A DNA stretch of 64,000 bases, from contig DDSV01000058.1 in NCBI GenBank assembly GCA_002344215.1, positions 16,157 to 80,156 of the forward strand, written 5' to 3'. Position numbers and translations under genes: made by a program. The notes beneath the pieces were generated by a model. That model saw only the letters and a program-made list of their open reading frames with translations, made no database searches and was not told the DNA's origin. The DNA is from Akkermansiaceae bacterium UBA2381. Lineage in GTDB: Bacteria > Verrucomicrobiota > Verrucomicrobiia > Verrucomicrobiales > DEV007. Positions 36,810 through 45,206 of this stretch are shown here, piece after piece; the first letter of the stretch is position 1, and each line of letters opens with the position of its first letter.

Positions 36810-36848
36810 ATAATTTTTACCTGAATCGTATAATGAAAAACTCAACGC

Positions 36849-36860
36849 TTTGGCGCCAAA
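36849..36860. repeat. 12-bp perfect palindrome upstream of hisC
   Basis: TTTGGCGCCAAA, 40 bases before the hisC ATG and just after the purT stop. A second small hairpin (arms 36866-36871 and 36879-36884) spans the purT stop. It could be an operator or part of a weak terminator; no T-tract follows directly. Confidence 0.4.
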
Positions 36861-36871
36861 TAGCCCGTATC

Positions 36872-38056
36872 TTATAGGGATACGCTGATCGCTGAACTGG
36901 CGGCCCGTGCCTTTTCCCGGGCTTCCTCAATCGTGGCCCCCCGGGCGATAGCCACCCCCATACGCCGCTTCCCGCTAACCTTCGGTTTCCCGAAGAGGCG
37001 GATCTGAGTATCCGGTTCACGCAGAGCTTCTTCAAGATTGCCGTACGTGATCGAATCTGAATCACCCTCAACCAGCAGCACGGCGGAGGCAGATGGCCCG
37101 TGCTGGTGAATGTTGGAGACAGGAAGCCCCAGTATGGCGCGGGCATGAAGAGCGAACTGGGAAAGGTCCTGGGAGATCAAGGTGACCATTCCAGTATCAT
37201 GCGGACGGGGTGATACTTCGGAGAAAATGATGTCATCCCCTTTTACAAAAAGCTCTACCCCGAAGATCCCCCTCCCGCCGAGGCTTTCGGTCACGGCGCG
37301 GGCATATTCCTGAGCCTTCGCACGCGCCACGGGGCTCATGGGCTGTGGCTGCCAGCTCTCCCGGTAGTCTCCATCGATTTGAATATGACCAATCGGCTCA
37401 CAAAACGAGGTGCCACCGGCGTGGCGGATGGTGAGTTGGGTGATCTCGTAGTCGAAATCAACGAACCCCTCTACGATTACCTTTCCCTTTCCGGCGCGCC
37501 CACCCTCCTGGGCATAACGCCAGGCGGCATCGATTTGATCCTCCGTTTTGACGGTGCTCTGCCCCTTCCCGGAAGAACTCATGATTGGCTTCACCACAAG
37601 GGGTAACCCGATCTCCGCAACGGCTGAACGATATTCCTCCTCGGTGGCCGCAAATCGATAGGGAGAAGTGGCAAGTCCCAGTTCCTCGGCGGCAAGACGT
37701 CTGATGCCCTCCCGGTTCATCGTCAGCTGGGTGGCCCGGGCCGTGGGAATCACCGTCGTGACCCCTTCACGTTCCAGTTCAGCGAGGGTATCCGTCGCAA
37801 TCGCCTCCACCTCAGGGACAACGAGATGAGGCTTTTCGAGTTCGATGACCTTTCGCAGGGCGGTTCCATCGAGCATGGAAAGGACATGGGAACGGTCGGC
37901 CACCTGCATCGCGGGCGCGTTCGCATAGCTATCAACTGCAATGACTTCCACTCCGTATCGTTGCAGTTCGATCACGACTTCTTTGCCCAACTCTCCCGCC
38001 CCGCATAACATGACGCGGGTCGCTTGAGGGGTGAACGGAGTTCCAATGCTTGCCAT
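36872..38056 (-). CDS. purT: Formate-dependent GAR transformylase PurT
   Basis: 394 residues, ATP-grasp family: VMLCGAGELGKEVVIELQRYG and AVDSYANAPAMQVA at the N-terminus, the ATP-grasp core KPIMSSSGKGQST, and FSEVSPRPHDTGMVTLISQ with LRGRG-like substrate residues towards the C-terminus. It uses formate and ATP to formylate glycinamide ribonucleotide in purine synthesis. ATG 38056 was selected over an in-frame start nine codons upstream. It is divergent from the ABC-2-type permease, with 62 bases between starts. Confidence 0.93.
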   Translation of the reverse strand: MASIGTPFTPQATRVMLCGAGELGKEVVIELQRYGVEVIAVDSYANAPAMQVADRSHVLSMLDGTALRKVIELEKPHLVVPEVEAIATDTLAELEREGVTTVIPTARATQLTMNREGIRRLAAEELGLATSPYRFAATEEEYRSAVAEIGLPLVVKPIMSSSGKGQSTVKTEDQIDAAWRYAQEGGRAGKGKVIVEGFVDFDYEITQLTIRHAGGTSFCEPIGHIQIDGDYRESWQPQPMSPVARAKAQEYARAVTESLGGRGIFGVELFVKGDDIIFSEVSPRPHDTGMVTLISQDLSQFALHARAILGLPVSNIHQHGPSASAVLLVEGDSDSITYGNLEEALREPDTQIRLFGKPKVSGKRRMGVAIARGATIEEAREKARAASSAISVSL

Positions 38057-38118
38057 GCAGGCAACCTTAGAGATAAAATGCATTTTCCAAAGGGAAAATT
38101 CCCTGCTCCTTCCGATCC

Positions 38119-39861
38119 ATGTCCACCCTTTCGCAATGGCTTCTCCTCTCCCGGATCCACTGGCGAATGCTACGGGTCAAGACCGCCGTCGCCGCCGGCA
38201 GGTCCCTATTGATGACACTGACGATCACCGGATTCCTGATCGGGTATATGATTGCCGCCTACTGGCTCTTCCGTGAAGGACTGGAATATGTGGGAACGCT
38301 TCCGGCAGCGGGCGCACTTCTGAGCGACCGTCTTATCTACGTCATGTTCTTTTGCTTCATGATGATGCTGGTCTTTTCGGTGGCGGTGACCGCTTACATT
38401 TCGCTCTATCGAAACCGGGATACCCGCTGGCTGCTAACTCTGCCGCTCTCCCACCGGACCATCTTTCTTTGGAAATGTTTTGAGGCGGCTGCTTTTTCGA
38501 GTTGGGGGCTCATTTTTATCCTGACACCGCTCCTCCTCGCGTTTGCCGGGATGCGAGGCGTCACCCCCGATTTTTTCTTCAAGACAGCCCTTGTCCTCCT
38601 TCTCTTCCTGATCATCGCCAGCGCTTCAGGCTCGCTGCTCCTCATTACGGCGGTTCGATGGCTCAACCGGAGGCAAATCGCCATCGGCATGGTATTGATC
38701 GGGCTGTTTCTGGCGGGAACGGCCCTCCACTCCGGGCTCAAGGACAGAAAGATCGTTCAAGACAGCGGCCTGAGCGCCGCACTGACCTTTCAGAGAGTGC
38801 TTCATCATACAGGAGTCGCCGTCAATCGGGGCAGTCCAAGCACCTGGATCGCCGGAGCCATCGTGGACTGGAGCCGTCCTTACCGGCATTTCGGCTCCTT
38901 TCTTTACCCGTCACTGCTATTGAGCCATGCGTTAATGGCCGTTCTCCTGCTCTCTCTGGCCGGCGACCGCTGGTTCTATCAGTCCTGGAATCAGTCGCTC
39001 CAACAATCCGCCTTTTCGGCACTCAGGAAAAACAAGACTCACCCGGAGTCCAGGACACGGGCCAATCCCCACTACCCGCGGCCGTCCATCCTTGGCAGAA
39101 TCATCGGCCGCCCCCTGGCCGCCATTTCAAAGAAGGATTTTCTCACTTTCATCCGTGAACCCGCCCAATGGGTCCAGTTCTCGCTCGTCTTCGGCCTCCT
39201 TGCGATCTACTCCAGCGGTCTCCGCCAAATGAATGGAGAAATGACCCAACCACGGGACTTGTATCTGGTCGCCTTTCTCAATCTGGCCGTCTGCGCCCTC
39301 GCCCTCTCCACACTGACGACCCGATTTGTATTCCCGCAGTTCAGCCTTGAGGGGCGCAGACTTTGGATTCTCGCCATGTCGCCGCTGAAATTGCCCTCGA
39401 TCATCACTCAAAAATTCGTCACCAGCACCCTCTTCAGCAGTCTCATTGTCGCGATGATTCTCTTCATCGGCGGGTACAACCTGCAACTCGGGTTCAACGA
39501 TTCGGCCTTCTTTGCCGTCGCCGTCGTCTTACTTTCTTTCGGCCTCAATGGCCTTGCCGTGGGGCTGGGCGTAATCTTTCCCAACCTCCGGGAGTCGAAT
39601 GCCGCGAAAATCGTGAGCGGTTTCGGCGGCACCCTCTGCCTGGTCGGAAGCTTCATCTACATTCTGATTTTCATCCTGCTTCTCGCCTACCTGCGTTGGG
39701 ATATTTTTAAGAATAATTCCGTCGATCCCCTCTGGTACCGGACCCCTTCAGGTGCCGCCGGCTTGATATTGCTTGGATTTCTAACTTTTATCACAACCGC
39801 AGGACCTTTATTTTTTTCAAAAAAGAAGCTAAAAAGACTGGAAATTCTAGCGAATATATAA
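38119..39861 (+). CDS. ABC-2-like polytopic membrane permease, no ATPase adjacent
   Basis: 580 residues with about 12 hydrophobic segments, arranged as two halves around a soluble basic loop (about residues 300-340, KNKTHPESRTRANPHY). The pattern resembles the putative ABC exporter/ABC-2 transporter permeases found next to an ATP-binding gene. No ABC ATPase is encoded nearby on either strand, so it either uses a distant ATPase or is misassigned. A substrate cannot be inferred. The end is followed by an AT-rich stretch (39840-39890) before the next gene. Confidence 0.7.
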   Translation: MSTLSQWLLLSRIHWRMLRVKTAVAAGRSLLMTLTITGFLIGYMIAAYWLFREGLEYVGTLPAAGALLSDRLIYVMFFCFMMMLVFSVAVTAYISLYRNRDTRWLLTLPLSHRTIFLWKCFEAAAFSSWGLIFILTPLLLAFAGMRGVTPDFFFKTALVLLLFLIIASASGSLLLITAVRWLNRRQIAIGMVLIGLFLAGTALHSGLKDRKIVQDSGLSAALTFQRVLHHTGVAVNRGSPSTWIAGAIVDWSRPYRHFGSFLYPSLLLSHALMAVLLLSLAGDRWFYQSWNQSLQQSAFSALRKNKTHPESRTRANPHYPRPSILGRIIGRPLAAISKKDFLTFIREPAQWVQFSLVFGLLAIYSSGLRQMNGEMTQPRDLYLVAFLNLAVCALALSTLTTRFVFPQFSLEGRRLWILAMSPLKLPSIITQKFVTSTLFSSLIVAMILFIGGYNLQLGFNDSAFFAVAVVLLSFGLNGLAVGLGVIFPNLRESNAAKIVSGFGGTLCLVGSFIYILIFILLLAYLRWDIFKNNSVDPLWYRTPSGAAGLILLGFLTFITTAGPLFFSKKKLKRLEILANI

Positions 39862-39899
39862 TATTAATAGGAGTTAACTAAATTTTAACATCCACTCCT

Positions 39900-40565
39900 A
39901 TGCCCGCAGTAGCTGAAATTAAACCGTTGTTTTTCGATGATGAGGCCGGCAACGACTTCGACATCCATTTTGATCCCAAACAGTTTCAAGCGGTAACTCC
40001 CTACAGCGACGATCTCGATGATGAATACCAGCAGGCGCAGGATCAGCTCCGCCAGCTGCGGCAGCAGGAGGAGCAAATCAAACGCCAGGCGGCGGAACTT
40101 GAAGAACTGACCAAGAAGGAACAGCTCTTCAAGAGTGGTCGTGTCGATGTGTGTGAGGAACTCGCACGGGTTCTCTCGTTACTCGATCACGAGGCAACCG
40201 AAGCCCAGCGCATAGCCGAAGAGTGCGGAGCCGCGCACGAAAGACTTGAAGGTCACCTAGCTACCATCAATTCTCTCCGCCCCGAAATGTGGAGCCGGGC
40301 CGATCGCAAGGCGGAACTTTCCAGAGCTCTTGGCTATATCGAGTCCGCGGAAGATGAAATCGACAAGATCCAGCCCATGGTCAATGCACTTGGTAAAAAG
40401 GGCGGGATCTTTAATCTGAAAGGTGGCCTCATCTCGCGGGGCCCCGGAGCAGCGTCAACCTCTACGCAGGGCGATTTCCTCTACTGGTTGAAGAGCGGCT
40501 TTGCCTTCTCCCTTCCCTTCGTCGGTTTTGCCGTCATCGCTCTCATTGCGGTTCTTTTCTTCTGA
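39900..40565 (+). CDS. Tail-anchored coiled-coil hypothetical protein
   Basis: 221 residues. An acidic N-terminus (PLFFDDEAGNDFDIHFD) is followed by a strong coiled coil (about 42-75; EYQQAQDQLRQLRQQEEQIK) and a second helical part to about 160. One C-terminal membrane segment (about 200-221, FSLPFVGFAVIALIAVLFF) ends the protein, which is the layout of a tail-anchored cytoplasmic protein. No family recognised. The next gene codes for another small protein with a C-terminal membrane anchor, so the two may work together. Confidence 0.72.
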   Translation: MPAVAEIKPLFFDDEAGNDFDIHFDPKQFQAVTPYSDDLDDEYQQAQDQLRQLRQQEEQIKRQAAELEELTKKEQLFKSGRVDVCEELARVLSLLDHEATEAQRIAEECGAAHERLEGHLATINSLRPEMWSRADRKAELSRALGYIESAEDEIDKIQPMVNALGKKGGIFNLKGGLISRGPGAASTSTQGDFLYWLKSGFAFSLPFVGFAVIALIAVLFF

Positions 40566-40651
40566 ACGGAGGCTTGGTGTCCATTTATTAATACCGGGGT
40601 GCTGCGCGCCTTCCCCGTAGATGTGAACTCGTGCCTGTATCCTTTCTCTTC

Positions 40652-41059
40652 ATGAATCCATTCTCCTCAAAACCGAAGAATCGTCGCTGCCATCACCGGG
40701 CAAAAAAAGCGGATGACGCATGGAAAACGCCCCCAATAGCCGGAACCTCATCTTCAAAATCCCCAAAAAGGGGCGCAAAGCTCGATGAACAAGCATTCCA
40801 GTTAAATGCAAAAATTGGTGCCCTGGAATCCTTTATCGCAAAGAAGGCCCATGCTGAGATCAGCAGGATCCAGATGAAGCGCGAAAACATCCTCCCGCCG
40901 CCCGACAAATCAGTCAGGCGTAATTCATCCAAAAAGGAACTCTCCCACGCCGAGCGTCGGCGCTACCATGCGCAGCGCAGCCGCAATGGAATTCAGTTCC
41001 TCGTTCTATTCTGTTTAGCCTGTGCCATCGCCTGGTGGCTTATCTTTTCAGGGGTGTGA
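40652..41059 (+). CDS. Small basic protein with C-terminal membrane anchor
   Basis: 135 residues from ATG 40652 (a GTG at 40631 in frame is an alternative). It is very basic (KNRRCHHRAKKADD, KKELSHAERRRYHAQRSRN), with a helical middle and one C-terminal membrane segment (FLVLFCLACAIAWWLIFSG). No family recognised. The 3' end overlaps the convergent Lgt-like gene by 20 bases. The basic cytosolic part could contact nucleic acid or acidic lipids, but this is only a guess from composition. Confidence 0.6.
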   Translation: MNPFSSKPKNRRCHHRAKKADDAWKTPPIAGTSSSKSPKRGAKLDEQAFQLNAKIGALESFIAKKAHAEISRIQMKRENILPPPDKSVRRNSSKKELSHAERRRYHAQRSRNGIQFLVLFCLACAIAWWLIFSGV

Positions 41060-41783
41060 CGTTTTCGCGGTTCCTCGTCCAAGCACGAAAAAGCCCAAGG
41101 GCAACCAGACCGGTGGCTCCCAGTTGATAGCCCGTAAGGCCACCGACTAATTCCGGCGTGTCGCGGTGAAACTCGTGCCAGAATCGGAAGCAGCCGTAGG
41201 AAATCAGGTAGAGATGAAACAGCTGCCCTTTTAACAGGGCCTTTCGTTGTTCTCTCCGCAATACGACAGGCAGGATGGCGACGACAAAGAAGAGATTGAA
41301 CCCGATTTCTAATGGGACTGCAGGCCAGCGGTTGAGACCATCCGCTCCCATCACGGAAATCGGCGAATCGGGGCTACAAATCTTACCGGGGCAACAACCA
41401 TAGCGAAGACATCCAAGTCGCCCCGCCGCAATTGCCAGCGGAACGCCGAGGGCGAACCAGTCCCCGGTCGGCTCCCGATGCCCGATCAGACGTTTGGCGA
41501 TTTCGACGCCGGCATAGCCGCCAAGAAGAGCCCCTACGATTGTCTTTCCGGACGCGGCAATAATATACCACTGAGGGTGGCTGAAAACCCGTTCCCACTC
41601 GGCAATCAAAAAGAGGACTTTAGCCCCGGTGTAGGCACCGACCAAGGCTCCCACAAAAATGGAGAACGACTCCGGCGTCATCCGAAACCGGCGAGCCCAG
41701 AACGATCCGCCGATAATGAGGCAGGCAAGGGTAATCACACCATAAAGCCAACCGGACTCGATCTGCCTTTCCCAGCCCGACAT
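41040..41783 (-). CDS. Lgt-like (prolipoprotein diacylglyceryl transferase-family) membrane protein
   Basis: 247 residues, six to seven membrane segments. The motif GRLGCLRYGCCPG (121-133) corresponds to the Lgt signature GRxGNFxNxE, but with cysteines in place of the asparagines, as in the Lgt-like side branch. YLISYGCFRFWHEFHRD matches the second conserved arginine region of Lgt. True Lgt transfers a diacylglyceryl group from phosphatidylglycerol to lipoproteins; this variant may act on another acceptor. The ATG shares one base with the stop of the radical SAM gene (TGATG), so the two are translationally coupled. It is the last gene of the arsenic-linked operon. Confidence 0.72.
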   Translation of the reverse strand: MSGWERQIESGWLYGVITLACLIIGGSFWARRFRMTPESFSIFVGALVGAYTGAKVLFLIAEWERVFSHPQWYIIAASGKTIVGALLGGYAGVEIAKRLIGHREPTGDWFALGVPLAIAAGRLGCLRYGCCPGKICSPDSPISVMGADGLNRWPAVPLEIGFNLFFVVAILPVVLRREQRKALLKGQLFHLYLISYGCFRFWHEFHRDTPELVGGLTGYQLGATGLVALGLFRAWTRNRENVTPLKR

Positions 41784-43189
41784 CAACTCCTGCGGTAGGC
41801 GATCGCACCGCCGTTGAGATAGTAGCGACAGAAGGAATCAAGCTTCCCATCCGGCCGGATTACGTGCGTGCAACATCGATCGATCCGATCTTCATCCCAA
41901 TCCTCTCCGTCCATGAAGGGTTTGATAAAGAGGCGGAAGGTGTTCCTCTCATCGAGTTCCAGTTCGTGAAGAAGCTTCCCGAGCGGCTCTGATTCACAAC
42001 CACATTTGATCAGGTCCTCAAGCCGGTAGCGAACTCGGTCGCTAAGGAAACCCTGGAGAGTGCCGAAATCAACGAAGTCACTGATCGAGCGAATCTCCCC
42101 TTCCAATTTCAACAGATACCCGATCGTGGCACAGTTCGGGTCTCCACAAGGCAAGGGTGTGAAATCATCGAATGAGGCCCCTCCTTTGGACTGCTCGACA
42201 AGCCCGAGGATGATGTCAGCCGTGTTGAGTTGGCGATCACCCGGCGAGTCTCCGAATGTTCGCCCGCTCCCGAACATGGGCTGGAACGCGACACCCCTGA
42301 CATGATCATATTTCAACCCGAACTCGACCGTCTCCCAGAGGTGGTTCAGATTCTCGGGTATCACCGTCATCGCAAGGGTCATTGGGATCCCGAGTTCACC
42401 GGCACGTTCGATTGCCCGTATCTTGAGGTCTCCGAGGTTAGCCCCCCGCAGCTTCTTCTCAGCCTCACGGCCCGGTCCGTCATATTGAAGATAAAACTGA
42501 AAATGCCCGTAATGGATCAGGTCCCCGAGTTCGCGGGCAAAGATTTCGTCCTTGGCCAATCGGACTCCGTTTGAGTTCACGAGCACGTAATCGATTTCAG
42601 GATTTTCCTGACACCACCGGACCAGTTCAAAAAACCGGGGATGCAGGGTAGGCTCTCCCCCCGAGAGTTGCAGAATCTCGATCTTCCCTTTCCGGTCAAT
42701 GACTCCCTGGATGCGCTCTTTCAGCTCTTCAAGTGGCACGGCATCCACTTTTTCACCCGCGCCGTGGGGCGAATCCGCAAAGCAGGTCGGACAGGAGAGG
42801 TTGCACGAATCAACAATCTCAATCAGAGCCAGACAAGTGGACATCACCTCTACCGGATTTGTCAACGGAAGGGGGCGCAGGGCGTTATTCCCGAGGAATC
42901 CGATTCTCCCCCCTGCCGCCGGGTTCGCGCATCCGCAACCTGCACCGCAAGCGGATGGCTCGACCTCACGCTGGCCTTGCGAAAGCCAGTAGAAACGAGC
43001 ATCCGAACTGATCTTGACCTCCTTGATTCCACAAACCTGACAATTCTTTACAAGCCAGACTTCATCCGATTTTCCCGCGGGACGTTTCACCACATCGGCT
43101 GGAACCTTCACGCGGCAATGCGGACAGAAACTCGTCGTTCCTTTGAGCCGGATATCATCGGCATGAAGAACAGGAGAACTCCTCTTCAC
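41783..43189 (-). CDS. Radical SAM enzyme resembling Tes/MJ0619 (tetraether synthase-type)
   Basis: 468 residues from a GTG at 43189 that overlaps the upstream stop (GTGA). An N-terminal rubredoxin-like site has C22-x2-C25 and C50-x2-C53, followed by C81/C85/C87. The radical SAM core has CNLSCPTC (C129, C133, C136) and the SAM-binding GGEP at 177-180. Further cysteines at 348/353, 397/399, 439/440 and 454 suggest auxiliary metal clusters. This cysteine layout is that of the MJ0619/Tes group, archaeal members of which join isoprenoid lipid chains by C-C coupling. ArsL (arsinothricin) and ArsS (arsenosugar) are other arsenic-linked radical SAM enzymes, but the layout fits Tes better. The substrate here is unknown. 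Confidence 0.72.
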   Translation of the reverse strand: MKRSSPVLHADDIRLKGTTSFCPHCRVKVPADVVKRPAGKSDEVWLVKNCQVCGIKEVKISSDARFYWLSQGQREVEPSACGAGCGCANPAAGGRIGFLGNNALRPLPLTNPVEVMSTCLALIEIVDSCNLSCPTCFADSPHGAGEKVDAVPLEELKERIQGVIDRKGKIEILQLSGGEPTLHPRFFELVRWCQENPEIDYVLVNSNGVRLAKDEIFARELGDLIHYGHFQFYLQYDGPGREAEKKLRGANLGDLKIRAIERAGELGIPMTLAMTVIPENLNHLWETVEFGLKYDHVRGVAFQPMFGSGRTFGDSPGDRQLNTADIILGLVEQSKGGASFDDFTPLPCGDPNCATIGYLLKLEGEIRSISDFVDFGTLQGFLSDRVRYRLEDLIKCGCESEPLGKLLHELELDERNTFRLFIKPFMDGEDWDEDRIDRCCTHVIRPDGKLDSFCRYYLNGGAIAYRRS

Positions 43190-43488
43190 AGCGAATCCCC
43201 CATCATCGTGATCCCGCAGCAACCGGCTGTGGCAATGGCGAAGTAGGCTACCCCGACGCCAAGGAAACTCAGTATCGCGACAAACCATTTCAGAAAAGCA
43301 GGATCCCCGGTCGCACGATAGACGTGTCTTCCCACACAGCCCGCGGACAACAATGAACCGAAGCCGATCAAAACCAGAACGAGGGTAAGCAACGACTCGA
43401 CTCCGGAATTACTCCCGCTCGCGATGCCAGCGATCAGGATCGCATACCCGAGAACCGCCGGAGAAAGACAAATGAGAAAAGAACGCAT
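43186..43488 (-). CDS. Small three-helix membrane protein
   Basis: 100 residues with three hydrophobic segments and cysteines near the second and third (SAGCVGRHVYR, ATAGCCGITM). ATG 43488 was chosen; the frame is open further upstream to 43737 but that part is not membrane-like and runs over the end of arsC. The stop overlaps the GTG of the radical SAM gene by four bases, so this gene is coupled to it. It may anchor or assist the radical SAM/Lgt-like pair. No family recognised. Confidence 0.6.
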   Translation of the reverse strand: MRSFLICLSPAVLGYAILIAGIASGSNSGVESLLTLVLVLIGFGSLLSAGCVGRHVYRATGDPAFLKWFVAILSFLGVGVAYFAIATAGCCGITMMGDSL

Positions 43489-43600
43489 GCCCGCTAGGAT
43501 TACACTGAACAGGATCGAAGGGCAAGTATTGAACCTCGTGAAGGAGGGACATTCAGGATGAATTCGGCGGTCTTTTTGCCGGATAGGAATAACCGCCGGA

Positions 43601-44044
43601 TTACCCCCCGGAACTCTTTCTTTCGTCCAGGCGCCCGGAAGCATAGGCCTCAAAGACACGGCGAATTTCGTCGCGCACCCTTCGAAAGACGACCAGTTGA
43701 ACTTCCTCGCTTCCCACTGCGAGAGCAGGGTCATCAAATCCCCAATGGTGCCGGTTCACCCGTCCGGGAAAGATCGGGCAGGCCTGATCCGCATTGCCGC
43801 AGACAGTAATCACGGTGTCCAGTTCCTGATTGAGAAACTCATCGAGGTGCTTCGAGCGATGGTTGCTGATGTCGATTCCGATCTCCTCCATTACGCGGAT
43901 GGCGAGCGGGTGAACGTATCCCGCCGGTTTAGAGCCCGCGCTTGCGACGAGGTAGCGGTCGTCCAGTGCCGCACGCAAGATACCCTCCGCGAGGTGGGAG
44001 CGACAGGAGTTGCCGGTGCAGAGAATGAGGATCGTTGGAGTCAT
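43601..44044 (-). CDS. arsC: Thioredoxin-coupled arsenate reductase ArsC (LMW phosphatase fold)
   Basis: 147 residues of the low-molecular-weight phosphatase fold. P-loop CTGNSCRSHLAEG contains C9, C14 and R15, and the second redox pair is C82 and C89 in TVCGNADQACP, the triple-cysteine set of the thioredoxin-linked (S. aureus pI258-type) ArsC. It reduces arsenate to arsenite, which Acr3 exports. A TrxC-like thioredoxin is encoded in the same operon and is a natural electron donor. ATG 44044 begins the domain; an in-frame upstream start at 44104 would overlap acr3. 16 bases after acr3. Confidence 0.93.
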   Translation of the reverse strand: MTPTILILCTGNSCRSHLAEGILRAALDDRYLVASAGSKPAGYVHPLAIRVMEEIGIDISNHRSKHLDEFLNQELDTVITVCGNADQACPIFPGRVNRHHWGFDDPALAVGSEEVQLVVFRRVRDEIRRVFEAYASGRLDERKSSGG

Positions 44045-44060
44045 CGTTTGTATCAAAGGA

Positions 44061-45152
44061 TTAGTTCCCAAACCATCCCCGGGTTCGCCGGCATACGCGG
44101 ACAAGAAAAAGCATCAGGGGAACCTCGATCAATACTCCGACCACCGTCGCCAGTGCGGCCCCTGAACTCAAACCGAAGAGCATGACAGCCGTGGCAATGG
44201 CGACCTCGAAGTGGTTCGACGCTCCTATCATCGCGGAAGGTGCCGCATCCTCATAGGAAAACTTCAGCCACTTCGCGAGGACATAGGTGATGCCGAAAAT
44301 CAGAAGCGTCTGGATCGAAAGAGGGATGGCGATCCACAGAATGGTGAGCGGGTTTGCCATGATGGTCTCGCCTTTAAAGCTGAAGAGAAGCACCAGTGTG
44401 GCAAGCAGGGCGATGATAGAGACAGGGGTGAGAAGATGGAGAAATTTCCGGGTGAACCAATCGATCCCCTTCGTTTTAATGATCCATACCCTGGAGTAAT
44501 ATCCGGCGGCCAGCGGAAGCGCCACGTAGACCCCGACGGAAAGCAGCAGCGCCTGCCACGGCACGGGCATCTGATTGACCCCGAGGAGCCACCCGCCGAG
44601 GAGGCCATAGAGAAAAAGCATGGTCAGTGAATTGATCGCAACCATCACGAGAGTAAGCCCCTGATTGCCTTTGGCTAGATGACTCCAGACCAGCACCATC
44701 GCAGTGCAGGGAGCAATACCCAGAAGGATGGCACCGGCGATGTAGGAACGATAGAGTTCCACCTCGGTGCCGTCTTTGACGATTTCCGTTCCGGGAATGA
44801 GATCCTTGAAAATGCCACCCAGGAACAAGGTCGCGATTCCGAGCATAGTGAAGGGCTTAAGCCCCCAGTTGACGATCAACGTCAGCAGAACTGGCTTTGG
44901 GCTGCGGCCCGCCTTGACGACTTCGCTAAAGTCAATCTTCACCATGATGGGGTACATCATGAAAAAGAGGCAGATCGCGATGGGAATGGAAACAACCGGA
45001 GCGCCGTTCACGAAGATCGCCATGCCGTCGAGCGTCTTTGCAAGATCAGGCGCAAGCTTGCCTAATCCGATGCCGGCGAGGATGCAAAGGCCAACCCAGA
45101 GCGTGAGGTGGCGCTCGAAGAAGCTCATGGATTTTGAGGGATCGCTCATCAT
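44061..45152 (-). CDS. acr3: Arsenite efflux transporter Acr3
   Basis: 363 residues, ten membrane segments in the BASS superfamily. Family motifs: SFFERHLTLWVGLCILAGI at the N-terminus, GIAPCTAMVLVWSHLAKG with the conserved cysteine essential in Acr3, and a C-terminal AMIGASNHFEVAIATAVMLFG. It expels arsenite using the proton-motive force; ArsA in the same operon may add ATP-driven export, although ArsA usually pairs with ArsB or Acr3 depending on organism. It is preceded by the P-type ATPase (54 bases) and followed by arsC. Confidence 0.94.
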   Translation of the reverse strand: MMSDPSKSMSFFERHLTLWVGLCILAGIGLGKLAPDLAKTLDGMAIFVNGAPVVSIPIAICLFFMMYPIMVKIDFSEVVKAGRSPKPVLLTLIVNWGLKPFTMLGIATLFLGGIFKDLIPGTEIVKDGTEVELYRSYIAGAILLGIAPCTAMVLVWSHLAKGNQGLTLVMVAINSLTMLFLYGLLGGWLLGVNQMPVPWQALLLSVGVYVALPLAAGYYSRVWIIKTKGIDWFTRKFLHLLTPVSIIALLATLVLLFSFKGETIMANPLTILWIAIPLSIQTLLIFGITYVLAKWLKFSYEDAAPSAMIGASNHFEVAIATAVMLFGLSSGAALATVVGVLIEVPLMLFLVRVCRRTRGWFGN

Positions 45153-45206
45153 GAGGAAATTGAATCGAGAAGGATAGGGTAAATGATCTGGACTCTGCCC
45201 GAATAT

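Noticed and set aside
43489..43737. N-terminal extension of the small membrane protein next to arsC
   Set aside because: The extra 83 residues are not membrane-like and run antisense-free over the arsC end; the ATG at 43488 begins the hydrophobic part.
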